Shown here piece by piece: positions 1 to 11,800 of a stretch of 64,000 bases of DNA (position 1 is its first letter; each line of letters opens with the position of its first letter). The stretch spans positions 124,001 to 188,000 of the forward strand of contig JAHDVF020000513.1 of the NCBI GenBank assembly GCA_022606425.2, given 5' to 3'. Below the pieces are notes generated by a model, which saw only the letters and a program-made list of their open reading frames with translations, was not told the origin of the DNA and did not search any database. Source of the DNA: Lepidostoma basale. Lineage: Eukaryota > Arthropoda > Insecta > Trichoptera > Lepidostomatidae. A program made the translations under genes and the position numbers.

Positions 1-660
1 CGCTAAACAGTGGCGCGCGTACTCCCTTCTATTAGAGTTTTGGAAAACTCGAGTAGAAATCGATTTCAGGAATGGATAAAAGAGTACTTAAGTCATTTGA
101 GTCAATATGAAAGGGTGTTGACTCATGTTCAGTAATAACATGAAGCTCAATAAAAGTAGGATTATATGCATATTTTATTAAATAATTATTATGTTTTACA
201 TGATATTTTGACATTTCTTAAATTTAGATTTTTTTTTTTTTACTTAAAATAATAATAAAAAAGGCAAAACTGGACACGCCTGCATATATCTTTCAAAGAC
301 ATACTAATTAAATGTATTTTCATATCTCACCTCAGACTGGATGCGTCAACTCGTTCATTCCTCGCGCGTTTATAAATAAAATATAGTCGCCTAGTATGTA
401 CGAAAAAAACTTTTAAATGAACTTAATGCCTATATAGTAATATTCTTATACTATTTTATAAATTCAATTAAATAACCAATCAAACCAGATATCTTAAGAG
501 AAAAGAAAAAACTAGTAGTTACTTATGTGAATATTTATTTCACATTTCCTGCCTGAAACTCAGAATGTACGATCAATGCGACCTTTTAATATTGACATAT
601 GTTATGTAGCAGAAATGCTTACACTACATCAACTGCAAAGAAGTCCCGTGTAGCACAAAG
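1..660. other. No gene recognised
   Basis: AT-rich intron-like sequence. Short frames here lack codon structure or a recognisable domain, and I see no splice-bounded exon. Confidence 0.6.
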
Positions 661-665
661 AGAAC

Positions 666-985
666 ATGAGAAGATTGGGTAGCAGAGACGCTGAGGACAA
701 GCGAATAATATCAGGAAAGACTCTTCGTGATAGGGTGAGATATACTGCTATCCGCGAAATCTGCAAGGTGGAAGATATTATCAGATGGAGCAGACAACAC
801 AGAAGACACTGGGATGCGCACGTGCAGAAGATGGATCCCTCCAGAATACCGTGAGTATCAGATTCCTGTTGGCTACCGTCCCCCCGAAAGACCACCAAAG
901 AGATGGAAGAATAGCTGGGAATCAACTTCCCAAGAGAGGCCAGCCTGACTATAGGAATAGACCAAAGATCTAAAGAGAGAAAAAG
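666..985 (+). mobile_element. LINE C-terminal fragment, broken
   Basis: Reading across at least one frameshift near 790-850, the plus strand encodes a LINE tail with a DRVR...IREICKVEDI...RW stretch and then GHVQ-like and WEST-like motifs. It is the same family as 48486-48890 and 51790-52230. It is a 5'-truncated, dead copy. Confidence 0.7.
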
Positions 986-1029
986 AAAGAGACATGCTGC
1001 ATGTTAAACTTTTAAACCATTATCCGGTT

Positions 1030-1275
1030 TCTTATCGAAGCACAGATACGTAGAAAGTCAAGAGTAACGTATGTCGTCGAAATGGTCATTAGCGAAACAT
1101 GACGCCAGAATAAGATGCCAAATACGGACTAAAAGGGTAGTGGAATGGTACCTTGTGAAGATAGAAGAAATAGAGATAGACTGCCACACCATGGTCTGAT
1201 GATGTATGGAGGTGTATCGGGCAAGCCTATGTCCACCAGTGGACGGAATCAGCTGTATAAGAATAATAAGTCCAA
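1030..1275 (+). mobile_element. RTE-like LINE 3' fragment
   Basis: Remnant of the C-terminal tail typical of RTE-type elements, seen as degenerate RW-S/P-DDV and AYVHQW pieces. It is similar in kind to 47320-47465 and the minus-strand copy at 3270-3500. Frames are broken. Confidence 0.5.
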
Positions 1276-1750
1276 GAATTCATCAAGCCAGAATTAAAAA
1301 TACCTAAAATAAAATAAACCCTTTTACCACTTAGTATAAACCACATTAATTTGAATAAGTCGGGCCAACTAGTTTTACTCTGTAGCGAGCTTCCTTAGGG
1401 CTATATACAAACTCTTTTTTGTAAATAACACTTTCATTCTTCACTCCATCATACATAGATCTTCAACACATTCGTCTAATAAATCACATTTTTTTGCATT
1501 TATTCTACTTTCATCCTTCTTTTTGGATGTACAGGCTTCGAAATATTTGAAATCCATATTAAAATATATATTTTTCATTCTGTCGCCTGCATCCAACCGT
1601 TCAGATCATTCATACTTATGTCCATATATAGAATAAACAACCACGAGAATATTGCGTAGTACCATTTGACACCTTTGTTGATATTAAACCAATTCATATA
1701 TAGTATATTTGAAGGCAGTTTAGAATAATTAAATTGTTAACACTTTTTCC

Positions 1751-1989
1751 TTAGATTTTAACGAAGTCTCCGCTGGCAGTTTTAAGGTATTTCGGCGGCG
1801 GATGGTTGTGTCCATCCTTGAAGCTGTGCAGCATATGCTCCAGGGTAATGGCCGTGGCTTTACAGCCATACTTCAACTTGGAGCAGCACGTCCACCAACT
1901 TTTCCCGAAGGCATTTCCGCTTCGCAAGTTGTATGTGTAGCTGTTAATCATCAGAAGTTTCTTTCCCTTCCGAGACGGGACATATTTCA
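1751..1989 (-). CDS. mod(mdg4): FLYWCH-type alternative terminal exon (most 3' in window)
   Basis: Acceptor CAG at 1992-1990, then a 79-residue open frame ending in TAA. The FLYWCH core runs from about residue 12 (LLMINSYTY) through WW 32-33, zinc ligands C35 and C43, and H61-x-H63. It ends PPPKYLKTASGDFVKI, the tail shared by most exons of the array. The G-x-x-G-K segment before WW and the K-x-C-K-A-T-A block fit the family well. There is no conserved ATG, which fits a spliced exon. The neighbours are a LINE fragment 3' of it and a TIR repeat 5' of it. Confidence 0.85.
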
Positions 1990-2094
1990 CTGAAACGAAA
2001 TAAATTTTAAATCAGCAAATATAAAATACACCAAATTACGATAATGTTAATTGTGATCATGATAACTTTTCATATTCATAAATCAATATTTAAG

Positions 2095-2235
2095 AAGCAG
2101 CCACAAATCTAGGGCGTATCTTCAACAGCGTCACAACTAACCTGCCTTCGATAATGCTAGTGCGGATAGCAGTCAAACTGCTGAACATGATCACATTGGA
2201 GTCTATATTTTCTTCCATATTCACCATTACTTGCG
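2095..2235 (+). mobile_element. Jockey-like LINE fragment
   Basis: Matches the 3' region of the copy at 12470-12975 (TNLP...MP..RAVKLLN-like coding, then a short segment near the 3' end). The match is interrupted by the TIR repeat at 2236-2795 and resumes at about 2850, so the repeat probably inserted into the LINE. Confidence 0.6.
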
Positions 2236-2795
2236 GATTCATAATTGAACAATATTTTTACAACATTTTTGAATGTATACAAATACTTGTAGACGAATAC
2301 TGGATTTTACCCATTGCGGGTTATCATTTTTAAGGATTAATTGTATCTCAATAGAGACGAAAATGCAACTTGGAAACAGAATATGGAGGTCGAGGCGTTT
2401 ACAGGAGTTATGACCTGTCATTGGTTGGGTTAAGCGCACGCTTTATGTAATACAACATTCCCCATTCCGACCTTCTTACGACCCCCACGTCTGCCAATTT
2501 TTTGGAAGATGTATATACTCGTATGCTACAATGTCGCACCACGCTTTATATTTTTTTTAGTTCAATCTACACTAGCGCCATCTATTAAAATTGGATTAAG
2601 CATTAAGCAGAAGATCTTATTAACGCAATGTGAAAGGCTACCGCCATTTACATACATTGCAAGATAACGCCTGGAGATGTCTCTCCAATTTTTAGGCTTT
2701 TAACTTGGACCAGTTTTTTTACAACATTTTTGAATGTATACAAATACTTGTAGACGAATAATGAAATTTTACCCATTGCGGGTTATCATTTTTTA
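2236..2795. repeat. TIR/MITE-like repeat family A, copy 1
   Basis: Carries the family's diagnostic blocks: a segment near 'cccattgcgggttatca', then 'tctcaatagagacgaa', 'tgacctgtcattggttgggt' and 'actagcgccatctatta'. The 'cccattgcgggttatca' module occurs twice here (about 2300 and 2772) as direct repeats flanking the body. Other copies lie at 15221, 19690, 20870, 27205, 53180 and 60490. Confidence 0.75.
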
Positions 2796-2849
2796 ATTTT
2801 TTTTTAAATTTTTTACTTTGTAACACAGCACTTTATTTAAAATACAATC

Positions 2850-2990
2850 GGGATACAGAAGGACATCGACGTCTTTCATATTAATGAAAGTACGTTCAGA
2901 AGACAAATACTCTTGACTTTAGAGAGTATCTTGTCATCCTAATGTCGAACCATCTCTCATGCGTTCCTAGTATTATATTATATTGTATAC
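2850..2990 (+). mobile_element. Jockey-like LINE 3' end
   Basis: Continuation of the fragment at 2095: the ES-TFRRQIL-like coding end and the stop, followed by the 3' untranslated segment seen at 12890-12930 and 16130-16160. Confidence 0.6.
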
Positions 2991-3175
2991 TAGCTGACCC
3001 GGCAACGCTTCGCTATTGCTAAATTCGAGTACATAAATAAACCCAATATATATTCAAAAAATACAATGAATTATAAACTTGAATACATATTACTAATGTA
3101 ATAGAAAAACAATTTTTTGAATATTTTATATGAAATTTAATGATCAAATAAACAATATTATATCACATTTGCAGA
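2991..3175. repeat. Unassigned interspersed repeat with 'tagctgacccggcaacg' start
   Basis: Begins with a motif that resembles the start of a widespread invertebrate interspersed repeat. The rest is AT-rich and non-coding. Class not determined. Confidence 0.4.
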
Positions 3176-3179
3176 AAAC

Positions 3180-3500
3180 ATTCATTATGTTAAAGAAACA
3201 AAACTCTTGATTTTGTTGTCCATGAAATTCACATCAGAGCCAATAAAGTAAGTTTCTACGATCGTGATTTCGGCACTGCGAGTCCGCTGGCGTGGAGCCT
3301 CCCTTCCCGACTTCCACAACTGTATCCCTCGCCGCTTTGCGCCATTGACCTCCTGCCACTCGTTTAATGTCATCAGACCATCTTGCTTGTGATCTGCCAG
3401 AATTTGTGTAGCTGTTTCTCTTTCGCCACTCCAGGCTAGAAGATCTTATAACCCGTTGTCCTTGCTTTATGACCGATCCCATTCCATTTAAACATTAGTC
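3180..3500 (-). mobile_element. Chimeric LINE fragment: RTE-like tail joined to CR1-like segment
   Basis: The minus strand encodes an RTE-type tail (RSQARWSDDIKRVAGGQW) ending near 3270. The adjoining stretch matches the CR1-like 'ataaagtaagtttctacgat' segment, also seen inverted at 4740-4850 and in the copy at 6813-7688. The junction suggests template switching or nested insertion. Confidence 0.65.
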
Positions 3501-3644
3501 GCTGCATCGGCAACTTTGGTCCGATCTTTCATTCATCAATGTTGAGCCCTGGAATTAAAAAAAAAAAAATTGAATTGCCATAAGGCGGACACTATAAAAG
3601 GCAGTTCATGCTATATGCATAATAATAATAATAATAATTAGGCT

Positions 3645-3850
3645 AATTTGTCTAATTAACTAACTAACTAACTAACCATTACGCCGTCTCCCCGAAAGTG
3701 TAAGCAGAGAGAATGGACTGTCACACTTTTACTGATGCGGCACTCCATCCTTCTCTTTTCGCCCCGCGGGAGGCGCGGTGTGATGGGTTGCGAATCTCAT
3801 CGCCACCAATAGGCATCTCCCGCACACACTTCGATCGTCCAACACCCACA
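3645..3850 (-). mobile_element. (GTTA)n-tailed LINE 3' end plus a second repeated segment
   Basis: On the minus strand the coding end (YP..ETA-like) and the stop are followed by a GTTA microsatellite tail. The adjacent 3731-3850 segment recurs at 41395-41510, where it is again beside this LINE's tail. Confidence 0.65.
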
Positions 3851-4129
3851 AAATAAATCTAAAACAAATAATATAAAATACAATGATATAAAATAAAATA
3901 ACAAAATAAAAATAATTTAACACAAAATGTTATTTTTAGACGGTGCACATATTGTCTATTTAATTTATAATATGTTCCACGTATCCACTGTTTTTAATTT
4001 AGCACATAATGTAATAACACATAATGTTTTTTTCAATGTTGCACATGTTGACATGGACGATCCGGACTTTTGTGTTTATTTAATTTATGTTACACGTATC
4101 CACCATTTTTTAAATTATCTGTAATAAGG

Positions 4130-4710
4130 CACTTAACCAGCAAGAACTTAAAAATAATATTGAAGAAATTATTCAAATTGTCATTGGAACAAATGAAAAA
4201 ATTATTTGTACACCTGTCAAAATTCTTTATAAAAACGATAAAACTAATAAAACCTTTTAATCTGATTAATTTGTCAAATTAATTAAATTAATCAGATTTT
4301 AAAGGTTGGTCATGTTAGAAGTCGGAGGAATCGACATGCGTGTATGACTCGTATGAATGTGGAGGAAGCTAGACAGGTTTGCCAGGATAGAGTAGTGTTA
4401 TGTTGAAGAAATTATTCAAATTGTCATTGGAACAAATGAAAAATTTATTTGTACACCTGTCAAAATTCTTTATAAAAACGATAAAACTGATAAAACCTTT
4501 TAGTCTGATTAATTTGATTAATTTGTCAAATTAATTAAATTAATCAGATTTTAAAGGTTGGTCATGTTAGAAGTCAGAGGAATCGACATGCGTGTATGAC
4601 TCGTATGAATGTGGAGGAAGCTAGAGAGGTTTGCCAGGATAGAGTAGTGTTATGGTCCATTCTCTCTGCCTACCCCTGTGGGGAAACGGCGTGATGGTTT
4701 GTTTGTTTGT
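4130..4710 (+). repeat. Tandem duplication containing a (GTTT)n-tailed LINE 3' end
   Basis: About 245 bp at 4156-4402 is repeated at 4403-4655 with few changes. The unit holds the last codons of a LINE (V-G-H-V-R-S, CMTR..NVEEA-like). The second unit runs on into the element's real end, with a 'tggtttgtttgttt' tail. The same family is at 37915-38100 and, inverted, at 54240-54600. Confidence 0.8.
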
Positions 4711-4739
4711 TTAATTTGTATAATCGCCGTTTTCGTGAA

Positions 4740-4850
4740 TAGCTCACCTCAACAGCGAAATCACGATCGTAGAAACTTACTTTATTGGCTCTGATGTGAT
4801 TTTCATGGACAACAAAATCAAGAGTTTTGTTTCTCTAAACATATGAATGT
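4740..4850 (+). mobile_element. CR1-like LINE scrap
   Basis: Inverted match to 3180-3270, sharing the 'gatcgtagaaacttacttta' block. It is too short to be functional. Confidence 0.5.
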
Positions 4851-5232
4851 TTTGTGCAAATGTGATATTGTGTAATGTAAAAATGAGCCGGTTCTCATTC
4901 GCCACTCCAGAGTACATCTAATTCACTGATCATCCGTTGTTTGATTGATCTAATTCCATTTTAACGAAGTTATTTTGCACGCTGCATCGGTAATTTTCGT
5001 CCCATCTCTGATCCGTTATTTTATTTTCCTAGAAATAAACGGAAAAAGTCATAAGAATTGTGTCATTCATTCATATTGTAATTCATATTGTATATCATTA
5101 GAACTTTCTTACCGTTGCTGTGGTAATGTAACAATTTCCCTGACCAAAGTATGCGTATAAAGAAAACAGCAAAATAGAATAAACTGAAAATATATTTATG
5201 AATTAGAAATATAAATATTATATTATACTTAC

Positions 5233-5310
5233 GGAAGCAAGTTTCTTCATATTCTTGTAGAGCTTCGACGTCCAATATTTTATATTTTCGCTATCATCCT
5301 TTGAAATAAC
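5233..5310 (-). CDS. Candidate internal coding exon, function unknown
   Basis: On the minus strand a strong acceptor (TTGCTTTCAG) at 5320-5311 is followed by exactly 78 bases open in one frame. Translation gives 26 residues, VISKDDSENIKYWT then SKLYKNMKKLAS. It ends at a consensus donor (C|GTAAGT) at 5232-5227. The charged, Lys-rich peptide with YW and LY is not from a family I recognise. In the phase used by the terminal exons the frame is closed by TGA, so it would not be one of the array's alternative tails. It could be an internal exon of a nested gene or an upstream exon of the host gene. Two good splice sites around an open frame could occur by chance in 64 kb. Confidence 0.45.
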
Positions 5311-6030
5311 CTGAAAGCAATTTAATTATCATTGAATATTTTTAATCCCAGAAACTTCATAACCTAAAAGTACCGAAACTTCATACCTACAAAATATTAC
5401 GACGTACAAAGAGATTGACAGTTCAGAGACCACGTGACCAATCGAACGGCTAGAACTCTAGAAAACGAATATCATTAAGTAATCACCGTCGAACGTAAGA
5501 GAAACGAATAAGTTTCAGCCACACGAAAAAATAAAATTTCGTTCATAACCTCAAAATGACGCGTAAAAATTATACTCGCCAAAATTAAGAAGTATAATTA
5601 CCTGTCTGCATTAGTGTACATTAAAATATGGCCAATAAAATAGACTGTACCAATTAAACAACCAATTATTTTAGTACGTAATAAGTAAAACGTATTAAGT
5701 ATTATACATCCCAAAGTAAAACGCAATATATTGGACTGTCAGAAAGCAAAACACATTGTTGCCACTACACAAAATTACATGGAGACTGAATTCTCTCCAG
5801 ACCGTGTCAAACGAATATAGACTCAAAAGATTGATACTCAGGTGATACGAACATTAAGGTCTATATTCGTTTGCACTACGAAAATTTTCAATTAATTGAT
5901 TAATTTATAAAGTTAATTAGAGCTCGATTAATAACGAAAATATGCCTATGACGACCGCTAAATTCCACTTAGTCCATTCCCCAAGATACAGAAGGATCTG
6001 ATGAGGAATCACCGAGAAAGAAGGAGACAC
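5311..6030. other. No gene; small foldback near 5807-5867
   Basis: Non-coding. The block 'caaacgaatatagact' at 5807 reappears inverted as 'ggtctatattcgtttg' ending near 5867, a short MITE-like foldback. The rest is AT-rich and featureless. Confidence 0.5.
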
Positions 6031-6034
6031 ACAC

Positions 6035-6165
6035 AACCCAGATTGTGTTTTATTTATATGTAGATATTATATTTTACCTGACTCAATAGATGCTTAAGAC
6101 TTTAAAATTATTTGTAATGTCTGTTGAGATAATAAACTGACTTGATTTGATTCATTTGTGTAGTT
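6035..6165 (+). mobile_element. Jockey-like LINE 3' tail
   Basis: Matches the 3' untranslated end also seen at 16180-16260 (shared 'tttgtaatgtctgttgagat' and 'aataaactgacttgatttga'). Confidence 0.6.
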
Positions 6166-6636
6166 AAATATTATATAATATCTACAAAATAAATATTTAA
6201 ACAATTTTTTCATGAATGTGGTCAGTTTGCCAAAGAGTTTAGTATTACGGAGTTTAGTTTCAGATTTTCTATCACCTTTTGATTTATAATAGAATATATT
6301 ATTTTCTTACATCAAGATAGTAACAAAAAAAATATAAGTAATATATAGTAGTCGCGGTGTGGAAAGACGGGAGATGTCCTGCCTGAGAAACACCAGAGAG
6401 TGAACCTCAATCCAGAGAGTTCCACAGTATGTTTCACTGTTATTCCTGTAAAGGGCTAGGTTATGTTAAGATTACTCTGTTTTATATTATTTTAATCGAT
6501 TTAACTTTGATCAAGAATCCAGTTATACGCCTCTTGTGCCTTCTAAACGATGAGTGTATTGTAGTAATAAGGAGTGTATTGTTGTTCAAGGAAAAAATCC
6601 TTTGAAGGAATGGTTCAAAAAAATCTTTAACTTGGT

Positions 6637-7810
6637 TTTTCGATACTTAAATATGATATAAACGGTTGCTTACTCGGGTTTAATTATTGGAACTCAATAT
6701 GAATGACAACTTATGTTATTTAAAACGTTTTATTGAGAAAATTGTATATTACATAGTCATTATTAGAAAAGGCTTAAAAATAAAAATAAAATAAAAGTAA
6801 AAAAGGCACAATTTATTTATTTATTTATTATTATTATGATGATTTGTATTTTAAGCGCGCCGTTTTGTAAAATCAATTACTCCAAAGGCGCACTAGGAAA
6901 TGACTGACCGAACAGTGCAGTCTTCAGATGTTTCTTAAATTTAACGTCACTATCCTCATACTTAATACTAACATGGAGGCTATTCCACGCCAACGGACCC
7001 GCAACGCTGAAAGCACGATCATAGAAACATGCTTTATTGGCTCTGACTGGAATCGCTATGTTGTTTGCACTTGTTTCTACTGATCGGAGTGAACGTTGCC
7101 TTTCCGTTGGCATGGGTGTCACGCAGAGGTCCGATATACGAGTATACGCTGGCGCTCTCTGGTGTCGAGCCTTAAACACTGTCAAACACAATTTATATTT
7201 TACTCGCTCTCGGATTTTAAGCCAATGAAGGTCCTTCAGGAGCGGCGTGATATGACAGTATTTTTGTTGCCCCATAATCAATCGGGCAGCAGCATTAAAT
7301 ACGCTTTGTATTCTGCTTAATTGATTATTTGGCAATCCAACGTACATTCCATTACAATAATCTAACCGTGACACTACAAAAGAATTTACGAGGGTCCTAG
7401 CTTCACCAACAGGTAAACATCTCCGTATGTGCTTTAGCTGTCTCAGTTGGAAGAAACCAGACTTAACAAGCCCTGATATGTGCGTATTGTAAGACAGATT
7501 GCCATCTAAATGAACACCTAGAAACTATAAACTCTTTGAAGGAGATATTTCTATCCGTCCTATTTTCAAAGGGTCAGAATCTAGAAGATGTTGTCGCCGA
7601 GGAGAGGCCACCCACATGAGTTCTGTTTTTGTGGGATTTATTTTAAGTTTATTCTCGGCCATCCATTCTGAAACTCGGTCAATACATCGCACAATATGTG
7701 TTACATAGAAAAATAGGTATGGTTTAATTTCTAAACGTATTGTACAACCAATTCTAGTTCTTAACTAACTATTTAGTAATGAAAATATTTAATGATATGC
7801 GCGTTTCAAC
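6637..7810. repeat. Interspersed repeat split by a CR1-like LINE
   Basis: 6637-6812 plus 7690-7810 together match one uninterrupted copy at 9338-9640. The intervening 6813-7688 is a LINE insertion. The sequence GCACAAT occurs on both sides (6806-6812 and 7689-7695) as a 7-bp target site duplication. Confidence 0.85.
6813..7688 (-). mobile_element. 5'-truncated CR1-like LINE (RT C-terminal part)
   Basis: The minus strand encodes the end of a reverse transcriptase and the C-terminal tail: LDYCN, GLP, RIQSVFNAAARLI, HWLKIRERVKYK and AGPLAWNSL, ending at 6877. Upstream to about 7680 the same reading continues across at least one stop (PTKTELMWV-like). The tail is a TTTATTTATT-type microsatellite. 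The element is 5'-truncated and inactive, and its target duplication and empty site are preserved. Confidence 0.85.
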
Positions 7811-7989
7811 TATAATATATTTCAGTTAACCCTAGAGAGATAACCTTATTTTGCGGTACTGAAAAGATAAACTGGCGCCTGAGAGGGGCACAATATTTAA
7901 AACCTATTTATTCAACAAATTAAAATAATTAGATATTTTTTATAACCTAAATAAATTGTTATATTATTAATAAGTAAATAACACAAGTC

Positions 7990-8240
7990 GCTAGGCGCAA
8001 GTGGCAGTGGATCGGTCACACTCTGAGACGGAACCCAGCCTGCATCGCTCAGGGCGCACTAGACTGGTCCCCTATGGGGGGAAAGAGAAAGCGAGGCAGA
8101 CCTAGAGCCACCTGGAGAAGAACCCTGCAGGACGAGGTTAAGGCAGCAGGCCTCACTTGGGACGATGTTAAGCATCAGGCATGCGATAGAGTCGGGTGGA
8201 GAAGATTCCTTGAGGCCCTATGCACCACGGAGGTGTGACA
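7990..8240 (+). mobile_element. LINE C-terminal fragment with open tail
   Basis: About 80 codons remain open (R-R-K-W-Q-W-I-G-H-T-L-R-R ... GRPRATWRRTL ... GWRRFLEALCTTEV) to a TGA at 8235. The ending is shared with the inverted copy at 50055-50340. It is a typical LINE endonuclease/RT tail with no host function implied. Confidence 0.75.
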
Positions 8241-8470
8241 GGACAAAAAGAAGAAGAAGAGAAGAAATAACACACAATGTTTTTTTTTTTTTTAAGAAAA
8301 ATATGTAGGATATTATAAAGCCTTTACAAAAAGTAACAAAAATCAACAGTCTTCTGTATTTAGGTAAAAATTTAAAAAACAGGTAACATTTATAGTATTT
8401 TATCTTACAAACTAATTAATTATGAGATAATCAGTCTCAAAAACCATGAAATAACAGAAAAACAATGTTT

Positions 8471-8754
8471 TTATAAACAATTGTTGCAAACATCATTTTT
8501 GTGCTCTCCACACACTGTTTTTTCACATTTTATGCACGTCATCTTAGACATTCTTTTCTTTTTTGTGGTACACAAGCCACAATAACGTCGAACTTTAGCC
8601 GGAAGTTCCTCTTCAGAGCCTTCAGAAACCTCTCGATCGTTTTGTGGCAGGATGTTCTTAATATTTTCACGCAAACGTCTTGATAAAGTACGGATTTCTA
8701 ATCTAGATCTCATCCAATGTGTAGATAGTTCAGTGCTTATGGTGTTAAACGATC
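8471..8754 (-). CDS. piggyBac-type cysteine-rich zinc domain, alternative terminal exon
   Basis: Acceptor TTTTTAG, then GA completes the first codon; 94 residues to the stop. The C-terminal half carries C59-x2-C62, C74-x2-C77, C82-x2-H85 and C90-x2-C93, with RRYCGLC, TCIKC and VCGEH. That is the cross-brace cysteine-rich domain closing piggyBac transposases of the Trichoplusia ni type, and the exon stops one residue after the last cysteine, as those proteins do. Residues 1-55 also read like the charged linker before that domain. No DDD catalytic region lies upstream, so this is a captured tail, not a transposon gene. An exon of a wholly lost piggyBac copy is possible. Confidence 0.75.
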
Positions 8755-8889
8755 CTAAAAACAATTAAAATTAAAAAATAACAACAACCTACTTTTATAT
8801 TATATATACCGTGCATAAGTAAAAAGTAACAAAAACATAATCACAATGAAATGCATAAAAGTTACACAAAAGATAAACTATTTTTAGTG

Positions 8890-9235
8890 AGCTTTTTAAG
8901 GAAACTGAGCTGAATGGTTCCGCTCAGCAAAGTGAGCTGACCTTCTTAATAATTAATGGTTCACCATTGAGTCGTTTGTTAAAAATGACACGAGGTAAAA
9001 AAAAAGGGTTGCCGCTGATATTTTTCAAAGTTGGAAAATTGGGGGACGGAAATCGTTGACGACTTTTTTTTTTAGCTCTTTGACTAAAAATTTATCCCGG
9101 TGACTTTTTAGATTTTTTAATCAGAAATTCATTTCTAACAAACGACTCAAAATGGTGAACCATGAATTATTAAAAAGAGTCCAGCTCACTTTGCTGAGCG
9201 GAATCGTTGTTCGGCTCGGATCCCTTAAGTGATTC
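8890..9235. repeat. Foldback (inverted-repeat) element, copy 1
   Basis: About 85-bp arms: 'ttccgctcagcaaagtgagc' near 8918 pairs with its complement near 9183-9205, and 'atggttcaccat' blocks pair inside. It is non-coding and related to 9945-10240. Confidence 0.75.
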
Positions 9236-9337
9236 ATTTTGTCCATCCCTAAGCGGGGTTGACCGACGACTGAGTTGGCTTGGCAACACAAGCTTGCACG
9301 CGCGTCGGTTAGAAAAAGACAGCGATATATTTGTTCC

Positions 9338-9645
9338 GGTTTTTCGATACTTAAATATGGATATAAACGATTGCTTACTTGGGGTTTATTATTGGAACTA
9401 AAAATGAATAACCACTTATGTTATTTTAAACGTTTTATTAAAAAAAATTATAATACATAGTAATTATTAGAAAAGGCTTAAAAATAAAAATAAAATAAAA
9501 ACAAAAAAGGCACAATATGTGTTACATAGAAAAATAGATACAGTTTAATTTCTAAACGTATTGTACAACCAATTTTTGTTCCTAACTAACTATTTAGTAA
9601 TGAAAATATTTAAAGACATGCGCGTTTCAACTATTTAATAATAAC
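9338..9645. repeat. Uninterrupted copy of the repeat split at 6637-7810
   Basis: Serves as the empty-site reference for the LINE insertion: here 'aaaaggcacaatatgtgtta' is continuous. Confidence 0.8.
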
Positions 9646-9835
9646 TATTACTTATATTTCAATTAAGGTTATAACTTTTTCTGTGTTATCAGATATCGTA
9701 AGTTTTTTCTCTTTGATTGAACATGTTAAACAAGTTTTTTACGAGATATTTTCTAACTAAATCAATCTTCAACAAAATCTAACACTTAACTAGTTTAATG
9801 TTGTTTTTTTAAATACTGTTTTGATCAAATATTTT

Positions 9836-9960
9836 TTCATGAGTCCCTAACGGGGGCGGTACCACCCCCAGTGGTCGCTGGAGCTTTACATGGGGGCGGT
9901 AGCGCATTCAGAGGTAAATTGGGAGCGTTGTGACAGTCATACTAGGGATGGGCAAAATGA
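9836..9960. repeat. Non-autonomous repeat with 'gggggcggtaccacccccag'
   Basis: A GC-rich segment, twice carrying GGGGGCGGTA. It resembles the terminal parts of the element at 46650-46935. Probably a hAT-related non-autonomous fragment, weakly supported. Confidence 0.35.
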
Positions 9961-10240
9961 ATCACTTAAGGGATCTGATCTAATCTGATCGACTCAAAAT
10001 GGTGAACCCGTGAATTATAAAAAAAAAGAGTCGGCTAACTTTGCTGATCGGAACCGTTCAGCTCAGATCCCTTAAAGAGCTCACAAAAGAGTCGACTCTT
10101 TTGCGATGATTTACGATTCACCCAGCGGATCATTGAGCTGCCGCTCTTTTTTTTATGAACCATCGCTCACTCGCTCACCAAAGTGAGTCGACTCTTTGAT
10201 TTAACTCGAGAGCGGATCGCACAACCCTAAGTCATACCTT
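9945..10240. repeat. Foldback element, copy 2
   Basis: Starts 'agggatgggcaaaatgaatc' and contains GAGTCGACTC palindromes and alternating GAGTC/GACTC blocks, like 8890-9235. Confidence 0.65.
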
Positions 10241-10544
10241 GGCGTACGTAACTATTCAAGAAATTAGAAGATCCAGAAAAGGTTGGGAACTTATAATTTA
10301 AATAATTACAACATTTTAGAAATCTTAGAAGAAAAAAACACAAAAAAACAACTAGTGAGACTACATCAAGCAACCTTTTACTTTCCTGGCGAAAGCTCTA
10401 ACCACTTAACTATTTCATTTGAAACTAGTTGAGTAAATATTCCAATGCATACATTGTTTCATTATTTGATTGTCTATTTACTGGGTGTTTTTTTTTCGTT
10501 AAATTCACTAGTATTATTAAAAGAAGGGTTGGGGTAATAATAAA

Positions 10545-10970
10545 TTTATAAAGTGATTGGTGCACTTAAAATTGTCATCGTAACAAAGTCTAAAAAAGCT
10601 AAGATGGTGCACATAGGTCATGTATAGAACATTATGTATATACATTTGAGGCATGGATCTGAACTGAAAGTAGAACAACTGCAGTAGAAATAAGATCTCT
10701 TAGAGAAAAATGTAGTAAAACTGTATATGATAGAGATAAAATGATAATTAAGATGGTTTGGACACTTGGATAGAATGCTAAAGAAAGTACCATACATGTC
10801 GTATATGTTAACGATGTAAACGAAACTAGAAATAGAGGAAGACGATAAAAACGGGGCACGATCAAATTAATAAAATATGGCGTGCATGACACGATACGTA
10901 AATGTTGACAAAGCGAGAGCAGTGTGTCAGGAAATAACAATGTGGCGGTACATAATTTTTACCTACTTCT
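10545..10970 (+). mobile_element. Degraded (GTTA)n-type LINE fragment
   Basis: Nucleotide match to 24839-25351 (AVEIRSLR, RWFGHL, YVNDVNETRNRGR pieces) with several frameshifts and stops. Confidence 0.7.
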
Positions 10971-11303
10971 TGGGGGAGACGGTATTAGGAATTATTATTT
11001 TTTTAAATTCAAATTCAAATGTCGGGTGGTGATAGACTGCTTAGCTCCTGATCCAGGGGACCTGGACACTACCAGATTCCTTTTTCATAATAATGTACTA
11101 TTTTCTGCTCATATTGAAGATTGAACAAAAATTAATGTTTGTAGAAAAATAAACCAGTACCAAAAAAAACATTGATTTAAATCCTTGGTGTTAGTCTTAA
11201 AAAAACGATTTTTTTATTAAAACAATTAAATAGTATTAAACTTATAGATAAAAAATAATAAAACACTTTATATTTAACCACGGTATAGTTATTATAATAT
11301 TGA

Positions 11304-11800
<497 letters not shown>

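Noticed and set aside
1802..1993. Plus-strand frames opposite the FLYWCH exons (also at 14803, 18356, 32471, 45965, 48962, 60191 and 63404)
   Set aside because: Antisense shadows of the minus-strand exons, with no motifs of their own.
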